Of a stretch of 6,744 nucleotides of DNA, positions 5,952 to 6,744 are shown piece by piece. The notes beneath the pieces are model-generated. The model was not told the DNA's origin. It worked only from the letters and a program-made list of their open reading frames with translations, and did not search any database. The first letter of the stretch is position 1. Every line of letters begins with the position of its first letter. The DNA is taken from positions 1 through 6,744 of the forward strand of contig CALBTA010000663.1 in the NCBI GenBank assembly GCA_937967755.1. The letters run 5' to 3'. The position numbers and the translations under genes are program-made. Source of the stretch: an uncultured Planctomycetaceae bacterium. GTDB lineage: Bacteria; Planctomycetota; Planctomycetia; Pirellulales; Pirellulaceae.

Positions 5952-5972
5952 GACCGCGAGTCCCTCGCGGTC
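5952..5972. terminator. Strong hairpin just after the operon, possible terminator or dispersed repeat
   Basis: GACCGCGAG (5952-5960) and CTCGCGGTC (5964-5972) form a perfect 9-bp, GC-rich stem around the three-base loop TCC, starting 5 nt after the stop codon of the ATPase gene. No T-tract follows, so a standard intrinsic terminator is doubtful. The build (perfect stem, three-base loop) matches the family A repeats near the left end. The rest of the gap up to 6088, between convergent genes, shows no ORF and only one weak 6-bp inverted repeat. Confidence 0.5.
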
Positions 5973-6088
5973 GGAAGCGGGGCGAAGCGACAAGTCCAAA
6001 GCGCCCGTGTCGCCAAAGACGCCGTTGTGCGAACCGAGAAGGCGATTCGACGATTGGTTAGCACTTCTGGTCGTCAGGGACCGCCGAC

Positions 6089-6744
6089 CTACTTTGCTGC
6101 CTTAGCTTTCTGCACCAACTCCACAAACTCCGCCCGATAGCCCCACTCGTCTTCGCCGAGTGAGCTGGCGGCGATCTCTTCGACCGCTTCGAGCGTGGCG
6201 TTGCCGGCGTAACGGCTGCCGCGCAGCAGCATGCCGAACGATGCGACCGCCGAGGCGAACTGAAAGTCTTCGCTGGTTTCGCCGAACGCCTGATCATTGT
6301 CGTCAACCGGGAACGACATCAGCGTGCTCTTGTTGCCGTCGGGCTGCTTGTAGCGCAGCTTCAACGTCAACAGTTCGTCGCTGTCGGCCGCCGCGGTCAA
6401 CGCCGCGGGCTTTTGGTACTTCAACTCGTCCACCTCGGCCGCATCGACTTCGGCCTTCGCATCGGCCGGAACGATTTCGTACAACGCCGTCACGGTATGC
6501 CCCGCGCCGATCTCGCCGGCGTCTTTCTTGTCGTCGTTGAAATCCTCGGCGGCCAGCACGCGGTTTTCGTAGCCGACGAGCCGGTAACCCTTCACCTTGG
6601 CCGGGTTGAACTCGACTTGAATCTTCACGTCCTTGGCGATAGTCACCAGCGTGCCGCTGAGTTGCTCGACCAGCACCTTGCGGGCTTCGTTCTCGGTATC
6701 GATGAAGGCGTACATGCCGTTCGCCTTGCCGCTGACCTGCTCCA
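6089..6744 (-). CDS. C-terminal part of a vWA/DUF3520 (YfbK-like) protein, 5' end outside the window
   Basis: The frame is open through the right edge, so this is the last 217 residues of a longer protein. The ATG at 6715-6713 is internal: the in-frame residues before it (EQVSGKANG) continue the conserved family sequence. The visible part matches the DUF3520-type C-terminal domain that follows the von Willebrand factor A domain in YfbK-like proteins. Landmarks are YAFIDTENEARKVLVEQ, GTLVTIAKDVKIQVEFNP, YRLVGYENR, EDFNDDKKDAGEIGAGHTVTA and, near the end, GEDEWGYRAEFVELV. The vWA domain and its metal-binding MIDAS motif would lie outside the window to the right. The family is widespread in Planctomycetes and proteobacteria. 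Its role is unclear; vWA proteins usually bind other proteins at or outside the cell envelope. The gene is convergent with the ATPase gene, with a 141-nt gap, so no shared operon. Family assignment is confident; function is not. Confidence 0.9.
   Translation of the reverse strand, partial: EQVSGKANGMYAFIDTENEARKVLVEQLSGTLVTIAKDVKIQVEFNPAKVKGYRLVGYENRVLAAEDFNDDKKDAGEIGAGHTVTALYEIVPADAKAEVDAAEVDELKYQKPAALTAAADSDELLTLKLRYKQPDGNKSTLMSFPVDDNDQAFGETSEDFQFASAVASFGMLLRGSRYAGNATLEAVEEIAASSLGEDEWGYRAEFVELVQKAKAAK

Noticed and set aside
5987..6013. GCGACA / TGTCGC inverted repeat between the convergent genes
   Set aside because: The stem is only 6 bp with a 15-nt loop, which is expected by chance in this sequence.
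6713..6715. ATG as the start of the right-hand gene
   Set aside because: The frame stays open to the edge and the residues before it continue the conserved DUF3520-type sequence, so it is an internal Met.

Overview
This window most likely comes from a planctomycete chromosome, possibly Pirellulales-like. That is an inference from four things: high-GC coding DNA, a C-terminal DUF3520-type von Willebrand protein of the kind common there, a YhaN-type ATPase paired with an SbcD/YhaO-like protein, and short dispersed hairpin repeats between genes. No rRNA, tRNA, CRISPR array or insertion sequence is visible.

Layout. Positions 1-96 (minus strand) appear to hold the first codons of an unidentified gene that runs off the left edge. 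A divergent intergenic region (97-278) follows. It carries two inverted copies of a 27-nt hairpin repeat and an extended -10 promoter for the next gene. Positions 279-920 (plus) encode a histidine phosphatase (phosphoglycerate-mutase-like) with an intact catalytic set. The gap 921-1121 holds three hairpins, two of them again inverted copies of one sequence, and then a duplicated Shine-Dalgarno block. Positions 1122-2486 (plus) encode an SbcD/Mre11/YhaO-like protein. Positions 2483-5947 (plus) encode an SbcC/Rad50/YhaN-like ATPase whose start overlaps the previous stop as ATGA. A strong hairpin lies just past that stop. Positions 6089-6744 (minus, convergent) encode the C-terminal part of a vWA/DUF3520 (YfbK-like) protein.

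The core of interest is the two-gene SbcD-SbcC-like operon, which departs from the textbook complex in three ways. First, the Mre11-type subunit has lost almost every metal-binding residue while keeping the fold landmarks, so it looks like a pseudo-nuclease. Second, the ATPase has a two-helix transmembrane hairpin at the middle of its coiled coil, where Rad50/SbcC has its zinc hook, and it has no CxxC. Third, the ATPase carries an extra C-terminal tail of about 120 residues that is very rich in Glu and Pro. Together these suggest a membrane-tethered, SMC-like ATPase complex whose partner acts as a scaffold or regulator rather than as a nuclease. The residues are read directly from the sequence; the function is inference. 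The phosphatase and the vWA protein show no clear functional link to this operon.
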